A DNA stretch of 64,000 nt from Symbiodinium natans (Eukaryota > Sar > Dinophyceae > Suessiales > Symbiodiniaceae), in the NCBI GenBank assembly GCA_905221605.1, contig CAJNDS010002120.1, positions 344,501-408,500 on the forward strand. The letters are read 5' to 3'. Made by a program: the position numbers and the translations under genes. Below the pieces are notes generated by a model that saw nothing but the letters and a program-made list of their open reading frames with translations, was not told the origin of the DNA and made no database searches. Shown here one piece after another: positions 18,908 to 28,368 of this stretch (its first letter is position 1; each line of letters begins with the position of its first letter).

Positions 18908-19085
18908 TTTTCATAAAAGGATTTTCAAACCACCAAGAAAACTCTAAGAGGTCTTGAAAGGGAATTGCAAAGCTCAGCACTCACATGAAGGTGCAATCGC
19001 AAAGCAACGGATCCCACATGCCTGAAAGCTCGGATGCACTCTTTTTGTCGCATGGGGCGAAACGGATCTGGCGTCCGCCCCCTTC
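18908..19085 (-). repeat. Element B repeat B2 (outer end)
   Basis: 178 bases beginning TTTTCATAAAAGG on the plus strand, repeated at 19592-19769. It forms the downstream terminus of element B. Confidence 0.92.
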
Positions 19086-19294
19086 GGGGGCGTGGGTGAG
19101 GCGGGTGGGAGAGTAGCACGCACGCCAGCTACGGGCTACTGCCTACGGAGCTGTGGCTACAGCTTCTACGGATTCGATGTGAAACCAACGAGCCCAGCAG
19201 GGCCGAGACTGAAGAGTCTGTCAAGCAGGTCAAAGCACGGCAGTGCACACAACTGCTCATGGCACCCGGGCCAGAGCAGGGAGTGGTGGGTGGG
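19086..19294. other. Element B spacer between A2 and B2
   Basis: 209 bases of sequence not repeated elsewhere in the window. No ORF of interest is confined to it. Confidence 0.6.
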
Positions 19295-19591
19295 TAAAAT
19301 TTTCTCTGTGGCGCTCACACTTGAGCACTGCGTTGCAAGCCGGGATGGCAACCCGTTTAAGAAAATTTCTGCACATGAAGGAAAACACAAGTCAAGCAAA
19401 ACGTGACCCACAAAACTGCATTGCACATCAATCACACTCACGCGCACAGGCAGTGATGCATTGTGCCCTCAAAGCTTGCACAGGTGACCAACGGCATATG
19501 TCCAAGAAAATCTCAGTTTGAAAACGCTCGTACCCTCGCTGTCCTAAAATGAAAAAGGGATCGTAGATGCGCTTGCTTTCTACTGGATCCC
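19295..19591 (-). repeat. Element B repeat A2 (internal)
   Basis: 297 bases, repeated at 26259-26555. It is joined directly to B1 at 19591/19592. Confidence 0.92.
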
Positions 19592-19769
19592 TTTTCATAA
19601 AAGGATTTTCAAACCACCAAGAAAACTCTAAGAGGTCTTGAAAGGGAATTGCAAAGCTCAGCACTCACATGAAGGTGCAATCGCAAAGCAACGGATCCCA
19701 CATGCCTGAAAGCTCGGATGCACTCTTTTTGTCGCATGGGGCGAAACGGATCTGGCGTCCGCCCCCTTC
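19592..19769 (-). repeat. Element B repeat B1 (internal)
   Basis: Copy of 18908-19085, starting 10 bases beyond the RT/RNase H stop codon. Confidence 0.92.
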
Positions 19770-19778
19770 ACCCCACTT

Positions 19779-21839
19779 TCAAATTTTTCCAAGGGCGCCA
19801 AGATCCACAAGGTCAAAACCACTTATGGGACACGAGGGAGTGACCCTGCGACATTGAGCCTTATGCAGAAACTCGAAGGCAGCACGTGACGGCTCGTCTG
19901 CGACATTGCTTGGACTCGCCACACGGGCGAACCACGTCCAGGAAGGGGAAAGCTTCTCCGACTCCTCGAAAGAAAGGAGGATTTCCCGCACGTGAGGGTT
20001 GGCAGAGGTGCCCTTTATGTAGGAGTCTTGTGCCTGCACATTATCGATGAAAAACAAAGCGCGCTGCGAAGCAATGAACTGGTGCCAGACTCGCCTTGCC
20101 ACGGCAACTGCATATGATTCAACCGGCCCGATAATGTGTCGCATCGTGGAGGTCCATTTGCTGATCAAGTGATCGGGAACAAGTGAACCAAAGCACGAAT
20201 GCAGCCTACCTTGCACTACGAGGACCCCACCAATCGAGTGCACCTCACCCTCACTGGCGCCATCCGTAAAGACGTGCACAACATGGCTTGCCACTCCACA
20301 AGGCACCTGGCGAGGCTCACAAGCACGGAGACGCGCAATGAACAGACGCAGCGATTCCCGTGCTGCATCGTCCAAGACCAATTCATCGGAACAATGCCCC
20401 TTTGCCCACGAGCGAATGTCCGCCATGATCAAACGGCCCGACTTGCCAAGTATGTATGAATCAGTGTAGTGGAGCCGACCCATGAGACTGAGGTAACGCT
20501 TTCGAGAGATCACTCCCTCGCGCAGAAACTCTTCAAGAGACACGACGAGTTCCTCAGCACGACCAGGCTTGTTCCTTACGAGCACCAAACCCTCATCACA
20601 CCTTGAACAATCAACCTCAACCCCCAACATGGTGGCAGCAGGCTGGAAGGGGCTAAGCTTGTCGTCAGCAAAGGCGAACCCGAGAAGGGAACACAAGGCA
20701 GTCATTGTACTCATGGTATTGTCTGAAATGGCACTCGGTGACATTGCAGGGAAGTCGTCGAAAAAGTTTCCCCATGGGATCAAAAGCTCAACCCCCAACC
20801 TCCACAACAACCTCGAGAGACGGTTGAAATGCAGCACCGAGGCCGCGCTGCCAAAAGGCAACGCCTTCGACTCGAAAAGGCCCGGCACCAGCGTATCAGG
20901 GTTAAGCAAAGCGATAACTGCCCAAGCTCGCGAGTCGGCCGACACTGCGAACTGCTTGTAGGCAGCTCGAAGATCAAGCGTGGTCAGAAGCGGCTGATGC
21001 CCTGCCTTCTTCCAACCAGGATGCACACGGCCCTTGAGCACAAGCCCCGAGGAAAGCACGAGCTCACAATCATGCCCCCCACACATGGCCCTTGCCCAAA
21101 TGCGGCAGGTGCAGATAAGTTGATCAAGCGCATTCAAGTCCAGCTTATCCATAGAACCAAAGGCAAGATTCACCTTGTTCTCGGTGAAATCATCAACAGG
21201 CCGCAGCTTGCGCCCGGCAGCAGAAGTCTGCTCCACCCCGAAACGCCGAGTGGGCAACCAGCCAGAGGGATGCCTATCGTCCAGCTGCTGCGACGACAGA
21301 GGTCCCTCCAACATACCACTCTCCACCTCCTGCATCGTCTTTTCCCACAGCTCACGCGCATTGCGATCCACGGACGACGATTTCACCTTACCCAGTAGGG
21401 CTGGCCTAAGAAATTTTGTGGCAGCAAGAAAGTCATCCTTCGGAAGCTTCGGAGGCCTGGGCTCAAGCGCGAAAACTCCCGTGTGCTTTGCATGCCCCAC
21501 CAAATCAAAGCCCTTCCTAAGCTCAGCGAAAACGCCCATGTCAACCCAGCCGATTGACGACGCAATCTTCTCAAGAAGCAGGAGCCTTTTGCCTTGCAAC
21601 ACCTTCGCAACCTCAGGGTCTAACGACTTGCGAAGGCCAGCTTCCTCGGCCTCAAGGTCGCGAGCCCACTGGGTCCACTTCTTGAGCAGCTTTGCCCTAC
21701 GATCCACTACCCAAGCAGGCCCTTTGGTCAGCATGTCAAAAAGGCACCGTTTGAGCACATCAGGCGCAGCATGCAGCTGATCAAAGGGATGCTCAACGTT
21801 CAGGCATTCTTCCACAAATTCTTCGGGGGAAGCATACAC
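19779..21839 (-). CDS. Element B reverse transcriptase/RNase H protein
   Basis: 686 open codons starting at a GTG; no ATG lies near the N-terminus, so the domain is probably expressed as part of a larger polyprotein. The N-terminal EHPFDQLHAAPDVLKRCLF and a Glu/Arg-rich helical linker match the corresponding region of element A (GHPYHQL). RT motifs: LTTLDLRAAYKQFAV (A) and NFFDDFPAM (catalytic Asp pair). RNase H motifs: VHVFTDGAS, ESYAVAVARRVW, LFFIDNVQAQDSYI and VASPSNVADEPSR. All expected catalytic acids are present, so it may be functional. It overlaps the preceding ORF by 40 bases in the -1 frame. Confidence 0.9.
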   Translation of the reverse strand: MYASPEEFVEECLNVEHPFDQLHAAPDVLKRCLFDMLTKGPAWVVDRRAKLLKKWTQWARDLEAEEAGLRKSLDPEVAKVLQGKRLLLLEKIASSIGWVDMGVFAELRKGFDLVGHAKHTGVFALEPRPPKLPKDDFLAATKFLRPALLGKVKSSSVDRNARELWEKTMQEVESGMLEGPLSSQQLDDRHPSGWLPTRRFGVEQTSAAGRKLRPVDDFTENKVNLAFGSMDKLDLNALDQLICTCRIWARAMCGGHDCELVLSSGLVLKGRVHPGWKKAGHQPLLTTLDLRAAYKQFAVSADSRAWAVIALLNPDTLVPGLFESKALPFGSAASVLHFNRLSRLLWRLGVELLIPWGNFFDDFPAMSPSAISDNTMSTMTALCSLLGFAFADDKLSPFQPAATMLGVEVDCSRCDEGLVLVRNKPGRAEELVVSLEEFLREGVISRKRYLSLMGRLHYTDSYILGKSGRLIMADIRSWAKGHCSDELVLDDAARESLRLFIARLRACEPRQVPCGVASHVVHVFTDGASEGEVHSIGGVLVVQGRLHSCFGSLVPDHLISKWTSTMRHIIGPVESYAVAVARRVWHQFIASQRALFFIDNVQAQDSYIKGTSANPHVREILLSFEESEKLSPSWTWFARVASPSNVADEPSRAAFEFLHKAQCRRVTPSCPISGFDLVDLGALGKI

Positions 21840-22405
21840 ACCACGGGCAAGAGAACTCCCTTCTGCTGCTGGCCATTGACCTGTCGAGAGACAGTGCCAG
21901 AGTCAGTGGCCACCCAAATTTCACCCCTCTCGAAACTCGACAAAGGAACCACCAAATTGGGCACACAAGAATTCTGCTGATCACGGTGGGGTTTAGTGCG
22001 AACCCCTTCAAAAACCACAACTGAAGTGAACTTATGCCCTGGGGCAGATTGGCGCACGAACGATGCAAAGACGCGGGACGCCTGAGGGAAAACAGCAACA
22101 TTCGTACGCAACCCAACCTTGACCCGAGCGAACGCTCCGGTAGCAAAGGCCTTGCCCTCAGTTCCACGCTGGGGCGCGGCCATTGGCAACATCTCAAAAA
22201 GCTGCAAAACATCGCTCGCCTCAAGCCACGGCTTCTTGAGCAGCTGAGACGCAAAAGCTTCGGGGTTGCTGGAAAGCGGCTGAGGCGGAACTGAGGCCGA
22301 GCACGGGACATGTTTCGGTGATGACTCCCCTTCAGGGATCTCATCATCGGAAGAAGAGAGCACAAGCTCCTCACCAAGCTGTGCTACATCTTTGTCATCA
22401 GTCAC
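21800..22405 (-). CDS. Element B ORF with dioxygenase-like (2OG-Fe(II)/JBP-TET-like) half-domain
   Basis: A 201-codon frame (GTG at its left limit, no clear ATG) starts with an acidic Ser-rich region (LVLSSSDDEIPEGESS). The C-terminal half reads HKFTSVVVFEGVRTKPHRDQ followed by NLVVPLSSFERGEIWVA. The HxD (HRD) followed by a strand and a G-[EQ]-[IL]-W-V turn is the iron-binding signature of double-stranded beta-helix dioxygenases, including the JBP/TET type found near many eukaryotic transposons. The distal His and Arg are not clear in this frame; the following RT frame overlaps by -1, so a frameshift may split the domain. Function is inference. Confidence 0.5.
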   Translation of the reverse strand: MTDDKDVAQLGEELVLSSSDDEIPEGESSPKHVPCSASVPPQPLSSNPEAFASQLLKKPWLEASDVLQLFEMLPMAAPQRGTEGKAFATGAFARVKVGLRTNVAVFPQASRVFASFVRQSAPGHKFTSVVVFEGVRTKPHRDQQNSCVPNLVVPLSSFERGEIWVATDSGTVSRQVNGQQQKGVLLPVVCMLPPKNLWKNA

Positions 22406-22429
22406 GTGGACCTGCGCCTCAGAGCCTAG

Positions 22430-23632
22430 TCACTCCCTCTTATGCTTGGGGCAATTTGTATAGACATGATCCCGCTTGAAGCAACCTTTGATGCAACAAA
22501 TGTGAAGACCACGATCGCACTTGCCACTAGTGACGGTACGCTGACACCGCCCCAAGTTGTGGTCGAAGCAGATGGGCAAGCCCCGGGTGGTGACCGGCAC
22601 CCCATCGGACAGCTCAGCAGGCATACGAACATTTCCCTTGCCTTTACCTTTCCCTTTACCCCTACCGCGACCCTTCAAACCCCTGCGGTCATCATAGGGC
22701 CCAGGCCGTGGATGCAAAGGAGCTGGCGGAGGCAAGGGCAAGGGTTGCAGCAGGTGAGTGACATTGTTGCAAGACATGGCGTCACTCCAAATGCGATCGA
22801 CCGGTCGTCCGGAAGCCACCACCTGAATCCCCTGGCGGGTCCGATCAGCTGCTTCAACAAAAACCTGCCTGTCCGCCTGGATGAGTTGCTGGAGCGTGAC
22901 ACGGGCATACTGGTCGGGCGGATCCCGAAATCGAGCCTGAAACAACGCCTCAGACCAACGCTCATGCTCCGCAAAGCTCAGAATGCCAGCTTGGTCCAGC
23001 GCAAGCCCACGACGTGTAAGTGCATGCTTAAGCAAAAGGTCAGTGGACACATCGGCCTCCACTTTCACGGCTTGCGACCTAAGAGACACGTGCCCCGTGC
23101 CATCCACAGCAAGCATCTTGTCATCCCGGTCCTTCTTGAACTTCACTTCATCATCCCGGCAGGGACAAGACTGCAAAGGTAGGTATGAAAGAGAATTATC
23201 CTCATACATCTGAACACAACGATCGATGACCGAATGACCCGGGAGAGTAGGGCCATGGATGTTCAAGCCAGCAAGCCTGACTTGTTGCCGCTGAAGCCTA
23301 TCGGCTCGATCGGGAGCCGCCAACCGCCTCGGAGCAGAATCTTCCGTTCGTTCAACCTGCACCTGAAGCTCTGAGACAGTGAGGTTGTAGCTCTCATGAA
23401 GAAGCCTGCGCAGCACGCTCAACTCTGCCACATTAGCAGCGCGCCCCAACACACCAGCAACTGCATCGGTAAAAGGGGACTCGTCAGTGTTGCCGGGCAC
23501 GAACGCACTAATGAAGGCAAATTTGCTCATGCAATCAATGCCAGCATCAGTGAACTTCTTCAAAACGTCAGCGGCCAACCCCAAGGCCGTCGCCCTGGAA
23601 GAAAAGTTTGCCTTGCTCTCGGTGATGGCCAT
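22430..23632 (-). CDS. Element B gag-like zinc-finger protein
   Basis: ATG at 23632 (MAITESKANF), 400 residues. The helical N-terminal domain (SRATALGLAADVLKKFTDAG, SKFAFISAF) matches the start of element A's gag-like protein. A Pro-rich hinge and a basic GRGRGKGKGKGKG tract follow. Then come two Cys/His clusters: CFDHNLGRCQ...C and HICCIKGCFKRDHVYTNCP. The layout (helical domain, basic linker, terminal zinc fingers) is that of a nucleocapsid-type protein. It sits between recombinase and RT, 24 bases from the next frame. Confidence 0.75.
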   Translation of the reverse strand: MAITESKANFSSRATALGLAADVLKKFTDAGIDCMSKFAFISAFVPGNTDESPFTDAVAGVLGRAANVAELSVLRRLLHESYNLTVSELQVQVERTEDSAPRRLAAPDRADRLQRQQVRLAGLNIHGPTLPGHSVIDRCVQMYEDNSLSYLPLQSCPCRDDEVKFKKDRDDKMLAVDGTGHVSLRSQAVKVEADVSTDLLLKHALTRRGLALDQAGILSFAEHERWSEALFQARFRDPPDQYARVTLQQLIQADRQVFVEAADRTRQGIQVVASGRPVDRIWSDAMSCNNVTHLLQPLPLPPPAPLHPRPGPYDDRRGLKGRGRGKGKGKGKGNVRMPAELSDGVPVTTRGLPICFDHNLGRCQRTVTSGKCDRGLHICCIKGCFKRDHVYTNCPKHKRE

Positions 23633-23996
23633 GGCGAATGGTCCTGCAAGTGCACTACACGATCCTTCAGCCAAAACTGTATGCTCAAGTTTACACTCAC
23701 AACCACAAGGCATTGTCGTATGCAAATCGCAACATTCACGGAACCACAGCACCGTACAGCCACATTTTCAAGTCATGGTTGACTTCCATCCAAAACCGCG
23801 TGCCCCGGTTAACCTGAGCACTTTCAGCTCGCCGAGTGGACCGGCACACCAAAGCACCGCGAGCACCGGTGCAACTGCTCACATAATCAAACTTCACCGC
23901 GAGGAACGGTGAGTGCATAGCCGAGTCTATCCGGCTGCGTCACAAAGACACGACCCATGCGCCGAGTGATCCGGCTGCCCCTCAGTTGAGCCGGGC

Positions 23997-25535
23997 TCAC
24001 TTGAAACAATTCAAGCACATGTCAGCCATAAACCTTGGTTTCTCACTGAGCCTCTCGAACTTTCGCGTGCACGCCTTTCCGCACTTCAGCCGATTCCCAC
24101 TCTCGTCAGCGAGGCGGTGCAACTTCCTTGAAGTTATATGGCGAACATAAACCAGAGCATCAGGATCCTGAACCACAAGTTCAGCCCAAGGCGGCACAAC
24201 CTGATCAGCGGCCGCTTCCTCTGCTCTCAAGTCTTGCACGTTGTCCTCTTCATCGAGCGAAACTTCGGATTCCGATGGCTCCTCAACGAACTCAGGCCCA
24301 GGCTCCCTCTGCGGCTGGGTCGGGAAGTAACCCGACCGCGTGACATCCGGCAAAAACAGGCCTTGTCTGATGTCCTGGATGACAGCCTCCAGCGACCTCA
24401 GGGCTGGAGACACATTGTCACGCCCATAAACGTGCATCATCTCATCCTGCGGAGCCTTGTGATAACCCAAAACACGCCGATGCAGAGGATCAACTCCGTG
24501 CTTCGACAGCCAAGAAAGACACGTGCATTTGCAGCTGTGAGTCCCGAGCTTGCGTGCCTCAGGGAAGCCACGAGAAATAAGAATCCCCCGGAGCCATGCA
24601 GCGGCCACCGTAGCTGAAGGGGGGACCGGAGCCCAACCCCCTTCTAGCCCTCGACTCGGCAGCAAAGGAAAGTCCTCGCCTTCAGGGATGCCCATGTCCT
24701 CGCGGAGACCTAACCAAGTCTTGAACCAAGGAACTGCAGTCAGGCCGAAAAGTGGCCCTACCATCGGGAGCAGAGCCGTCTTCCTTTCCAGCGAGAAACT
24801 CGTCTTTGTCCTTGAAGCTTCCCCTTGAAAATATCCTGTCAAGCGGCCAGCAAAACCTTCAGGCTCATCGATTGCAAGATTCTTCAGACCTTGGGCATCG
24901 CTATACCTTGCTCGAAGGAAAACACAAACGAGGAAGAACCCCGCACACAGCCTGTCGATATCTCCTTCACGTTCGGAGATCACCAATCTCTCAAGGGCCT
25001 TCACCATGTCAACGGTGAGGGGTGGCTTCTGCCGTCGCTTCCTTTTGTTCAGGAACATCGAACGAGCCAAGCCCCCAAACCGACCACTGCTCAGAACATC
25101 AGAAACATTCTCAACGCCCAGCACAAATTTGCAAAATGCAAGTGCAGACATCAGCGCCTTTCCGAATGACGGCGCACAAGTGCTCTCGGATTCAAGCAGA
25201 AAATCATACAAAAGCGCCTCGCTGAAGGGTAAGGGCTTGCACTGGCGAGCCTTGGCCCAGGCAACAAACCTGATGAGAGGCCCAGCACGGCTGTGCAAGG
25301 TACCTGCTGATTTGCCGGAAAAAGTGTGCAGAAGGCCCTGAGAAATCGCCTCGTCATTTCCCACGAAAGCAGCACACCGCCTACCGACGTCAAAAGACAA
25401 AGGATCCTCAACCACTAAAGCAACCCACTTTTGTATGGCAGCACTAAGCCTCCTCTCAAGGTGAGCACCCCAAGAATCGTCCAAACGGACCCGGGAAATC
25501 GCAATCTTCGTGACTGCAGCAACGGTTGGCGTCAC
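23997..25535 (-). CDS. Element B tyrosine recombinase
   Basis: 512 open codons starting at GTG; no ATG precedes the core domain. Catalytic signatures in order: Arg in VFLRARYSDAQGL, THSCKCTCLSWLSKHG (HxxK where most recombinases have HxxR), and RRVLGYHKAPQDEMMHVYGRD with the last His and the nucleophilic Tyr. A Glu/Asp-rich linker and a Cys-rich tail (CGKACTRKF, MCLNCFK) follow. The start lies just behind TTTTATTCCAG, a good 3' splice-site sequence, and overlaps the TGA of the small upstream ORF; splicing or a -1 shift may supply the N-terminus. The recombinase would insert the circular DNA intermediate. Confidence 0.9.
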   Translation of the reverse strand: MTPTVAAVTKIAISRVRLDDSWGAHLERRLSAAIQKWVALVVEDPLSFDVGRRCAAFVGNDEAISQGLLHTFSGKSAGTLHSRAGPLIRFVAWAKARQCKPLPFSEALLYDFLLESESTCAPSFGKALMSALAFCKFVLGVENVSDVLSSGRFGGLARSMFLNKRKRRQKPPLTVDMVKALERLVISEREGDIDRLCAGFFLVCVFLRARYSDAQGLKNLAIDEPEGFAGRLTGYFQGEASRTKTSFSLERKTALLPMVGPLFGLTAVPWFKTWLGLREDMGIPEGEDFPLLPSRGLEGGWAPVPPSATVAAAWLRGILISRGFPEARKLGTHSCKCTCLSWLSKHGVDPLHRRVLGYHKAPQDEMMHVYGRDNVSPALRSLEAVIQDIRQGLFLPDVTRSGYFPTQPQREPGPEFVEEPSESEVSLDEEDNVQDLRAEEAAADQVVPPWAELVVQDPDALVYVRHITSRKLHRLADESGNRLKCGKACTRKFERLSEKPRFMADMCLNCFK

Positions 25536-25816
25536 TGGAATAAAATCACAGGCACAAGAGACGGCACTGGTGGGAACATGCCTCGTGACCTAACCACACC
25601 GGTAAAGAGCACTGAAGAAGGCCTCAACCGAAAATCCCAAGACCGAGAATAGCCCGTCTTATTAACCTTGCGAGTGCAGGCAGCCAAATGAGCCTCATAA
25701 TCCTGAACAGGCACCTCTGCCTGCCTCCGCCGGTCGCTGTCCTCAGGCACACGAAGGGACCCAGTACCCAAACCCCCAGCTAGCAAATCTTCTGGGGCAC
25801 GAGGGGGCTGAGCCAT
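25532..25816 (-). CDS. Small ORF in front of the element B recombinase
   Basis: A 94-residue ORF from the ATG at 25816 (MAQPPRAPEDLLAGG) to the TGA that overlaps the recombinase GTG (CAGTGACG). Pro/Arg-rich, no motif. It may be a leader exon or the N-terminus of the recombinase joined by splicing or frameshift. Other overlapping frames here are equally open, so confidence is low. Confidence 0.3.
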   Translation of the reverse strand: MAQPPRAPEDLLAGGLGTGSLRVPEDSDRRRQAEVPVQDYEAHLAACTRKVNKTGYSRSWDFRLRPSSVLFTGVVRSRGMFPPVPSLVPVILFQ

Positions 25817-26258
25817 GTGGATAAAGGGCACTAAACAGACAGCTGGAGAAGCTGTCGGGCGCACGCGTGCGGCCCGCGGCCGGAGCAAGCAAGTGCAAGC
25901 CAACTGGAAGGCTGGAGCCAGAGGAGCACGCGGGCCCCTTCCCTGGAACTGAGAAGCACTCCGCAAAGAGAACCCTCAAGAACGTACGTGAAGAGACTAG
26001 GGGGGGCCTCCAGGCTGCGCTCGAGTGATGCAAGGTGGAACGAGCGAGGCCTGATGCTGAGCGCCTGAAAGGCAGGCGCCTGAACGACAGGCACGGGTGG
26101 CCAGTCCCCGCTGAGGGAACTCTCCTCTGAACTCGAGGTGCTGTCCATCCACCGAGAGCACACAGGCCCCCGGCTTGCACGACCCCTAAGGGGAGACCAC
26201 TAGCACCTCGAACCTCTAGCACGGCACCCTTACGGGAGTAGCGGAGGCTCAACACTCC

Positions 26259-26555
26259 TAAAATTTTCTCTGTGGCGCTCACACTTGAGCACTGCGTTGC
26301 AAGCCGGGATGGCAACCCGTTTAAGAAAATTTCTGCACATGAAGGAAAACACAAGTCAAGCAAAACGTGACCCACAAAACTGCATTGCACATCAATCACA
26401 CTCACGTGCACAGGCAGTGATGCATTGTGCCCTCAAAGCTTGCACAGGTGACCAACGGCATATGTCCAAGAAAATCTCAGTTTGAAAACGCTCGTACCCT
26501 CGCTGTCCTAAAATGAAAAAGGGATCGTAGATGCGCTTGCTTTCTACTGGATCCC
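26259..26555 (-). repeat. Element B repeat A1 (outer end)
   Basis: Copy of 19295-19591 and the upstream terminus of element B. Its last base, C26555, is shared with the target. Confidence 0.92.
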
Positions 26556-26903
26556 AGCCACACGGGCCTGCCCAGCAAAACATTGAAGGATCGCACGGGT
26601 AGGTCCCCCGTGCTGTTCGTTCGAGAAAAATTGTTGCGGCTGTGTAGCCGGAGAACACTGCTCACTCCGAGAGGATGTCTCCTCGCCGGTCTGGAAAACT
26701 GGCAGTGTTGGGGCCGACAGCACCGAAGCCTTCGAAAAAGAACATTCAACCTCACGCTCAAAACTTTCGGCAACCCCAACTGCAGATACGGGGTCCAATC
26801 CCGCACCTGAAGGTAAGGCCTCCATACCGACCTCCTGGGTCGAAGCAGAGATGACACCACTAACGGATTCATCCTGAGGAACCATCTCAACATCCTGAGC
26901 CAT
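26556..26903 (-). CDS. Element A polyprotein, N-terminal part cut off by element B
   Basis: ATG at 26903 (MAQDVEMVPQDESVS). 116 codons up to the element B junction, then in-frame continuation at 18907; the rejoined gene would have 1,065 residues. The piece is acidic and Ser/Gln-rich and ends in AILQCFAGQARVA. This resembles the glycine-rich motif I (F-x-G-x-A/G) at the start of a methyltransferase-like domain whose rest lies in 18907-16058. The present copy runs only three codons into element B. Confidence 0.8.
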
Positions 26904-26933
26904 CGAAGTCTCGTCAAGACCAGGATCCCCGAG

Positions 26934-28223
26934 TCACAGCTTCTTAGGTTTCAACGGGCACTTGGTAACCGGGTGGTCGCCACCACACTTGTAGATGATG
27001 CACCCATGATCACCCTTCTGACAATTAGCATCGGTGCACCCGCTGAGGTTGAACCCGTAGCAGACCTTGTTGCCCTTCTTGTTCCATGCGGACGCTCCCT
27101 GGTAACGCAGGCCCTCGGGTAGCCATTCCGACTTGCCAGCCCCGTAACCTTTCCCTATGCCAGCCTTCTCCTTGCCCTTCGGCGAGGGTTTGCCCTTCCC
27201 GGGCCATGACTCGAAACCCCTAGGGCTCCAAAAAGACTTCCCTTTGCCCGGCTTGCCCTTATTTGGAGCATTCTCATACGGATGACTACGATTGCCTTTT
27301 CCCAATCGCAACTTTCCTCCGCCTTCAAAATCCCCCAAAGGAAGGAGCGCAACGATCAAATCGTAATCCTGCAGCACCGAAGATATCCTGGCATCCAAAG
27401 GCAAAGTTCCCGATGCGTCTGCACGCACCTCCGCTCCTGCCTCGGCCATCTTTGCGAATGCCAACTTGTCAGCTCGCAGGATCTGCCTCAAGGAAACCTT
27501 ACGATAACCTTGTTGAGCTGGTTTGGTGAGGTACTTGAAAAGCGAGGAGACGTAGGCCTCATGCTTGTCCCAACTAATCAACCTGGCGAATGCATATGCA
27601 ACTCCACGCCGTCTAAGGGCGTTTAGCACCTGGAGAGATCCCTCGATATCACGATCTTCCATGCCAGAGGACTCCGTAACTTTGAGTTTGCCCCCTTCGA
27701 GAGAGAGGCTGGTGGTCAACGGCTTCAAGTTCTGAACTTCCTCCTCGCGGCTGTGGCATTTTTCCGGGCCAATGTACTTAAGGCATCGATTCTCCCACTG
27801 CTGAACGGTCATGTCCAACAAGGCATGACTAGGCTCCAACTGTCCAGTCAAGGAAATCCCCGAAAGCTGAGTGCGCAACTGGTCCATGCGTGCATTTCGC
27901 TCAGCGAGCCCCACCTTCTTAGGTGAAACCCCTTCGGATGGTTCCGCCATGTCCTTGAGGGAGGCTACCAACATCGTCTGGGCCTCAAGAATCACCCGTC
28001 TCAGTGATGCCTTTTCGCCCACCGTAAGGTCCGCCAATACTGATGTACTCCATGTGTCGAAGTCGGATTGAGCCAGGAGTTGCCCCGGCTGGCCCACGCA
28101 AAAAGCTAGCTGAGCCAAGGCTTTGACCCCTTTGGCAGTCAGCGCGTCAACGACCCGCTTGGTTAACAAAATCTCCTCTGCTCTCTGAAGGAAGTAAGGG
28201 GCCGAGTCCACTGAACTTGTCAT
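26934..28223 (-). CDS. Element A gag-like zinc-finger protein
   Basis: ATG at 28223 (MTSSVDSAPYFLQRAEE), 429 residues. The helical N-terminal domain is homologous to that of element B (LTKRVVDALTAKGVKALAQL). Then comes a long basic Gly/Lys/Pro tract (KGKPGKGKSFW, KGKPSPKGKEK). C-terminal Cys/His fingers follow: VCYGFNLSGCTDANCQKGDH and CIIYKCGGDHPVTKCP. Uninterrupted, and it lies 31 bases before the polyprotein ATG. A nucleocapsid-like role is inferred from layout and position. Confidence 0.78.
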   Translation of the reverse strand: MTSSVDSAPYFLQRAEEILLTKRVVDALTAKGVKALAQLAFCVGQPGQLLAQSDFDTWSTSVLADLTVGEKASLRRVILEAQTMLVASLKDMAEPSEGVSPKKVGLAERNARMDQLRTQLSGISLTGQLEPSHALLDMTVQQWENRCLKYIGPEKCHSREEEVQNLKPLTTSLSLEGGKLKVTESSGMEDRDIEGSLQVLNALRRRGVAYAFARLISWDKHEAYVSSLFKYLTKPAQQGYRKVSLRQILRADKLAFAKMAEAGAEVRADASGTLPLDARISSVLQDYDLIVALLPLGDFEGGGKLRLGKGNRSHPYENAPNKGKPGKGKSFWSPRGFESWPGKGKPSPKGKEKAGIGKGYGAGKSEWLPEGLRYQGASAWNKKGNKVCYGFNLSGCTDANCQKGDHGCIIYKCGGDHPVTKCPLKPKKL

Positions 28224-28368
28224 GGCCGCTACAAGCTGTACGAGCCAAACAAACACTCGCAAACAGAGACCTCACACCCGAGTCTGCGAGCTGGCATGAC
28301 GGCAAACTCACCCTGCTATTTTCCAACTACGCTCGTGCTCACCACCTCTCCATTAGGGGAAAGTGGCT

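Larger units (their letters stand above)
18908..26555 (-). mobile_element. Element B: YR retrotransposon nested in element A, 7.65 kb
   Basis: The plan is the same as element A: A1 (26555-26259), ORFs, B1 (19769-19592), A2 (19591-19295), 209-base spacer, B2 (19085-18908). A1 and A2 differ by one base in 297. B1 and B2 look identical over 178. Gene order is recombinase, gag-like, dioxygenase-like, RT/RNase H, all minus strand. The junctions share a single C (18907, 19591, 26555), the likely crossover base. No target duplication is present. Removing the element restores the frame of element A's polyprotein. Confidence 0.92.
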
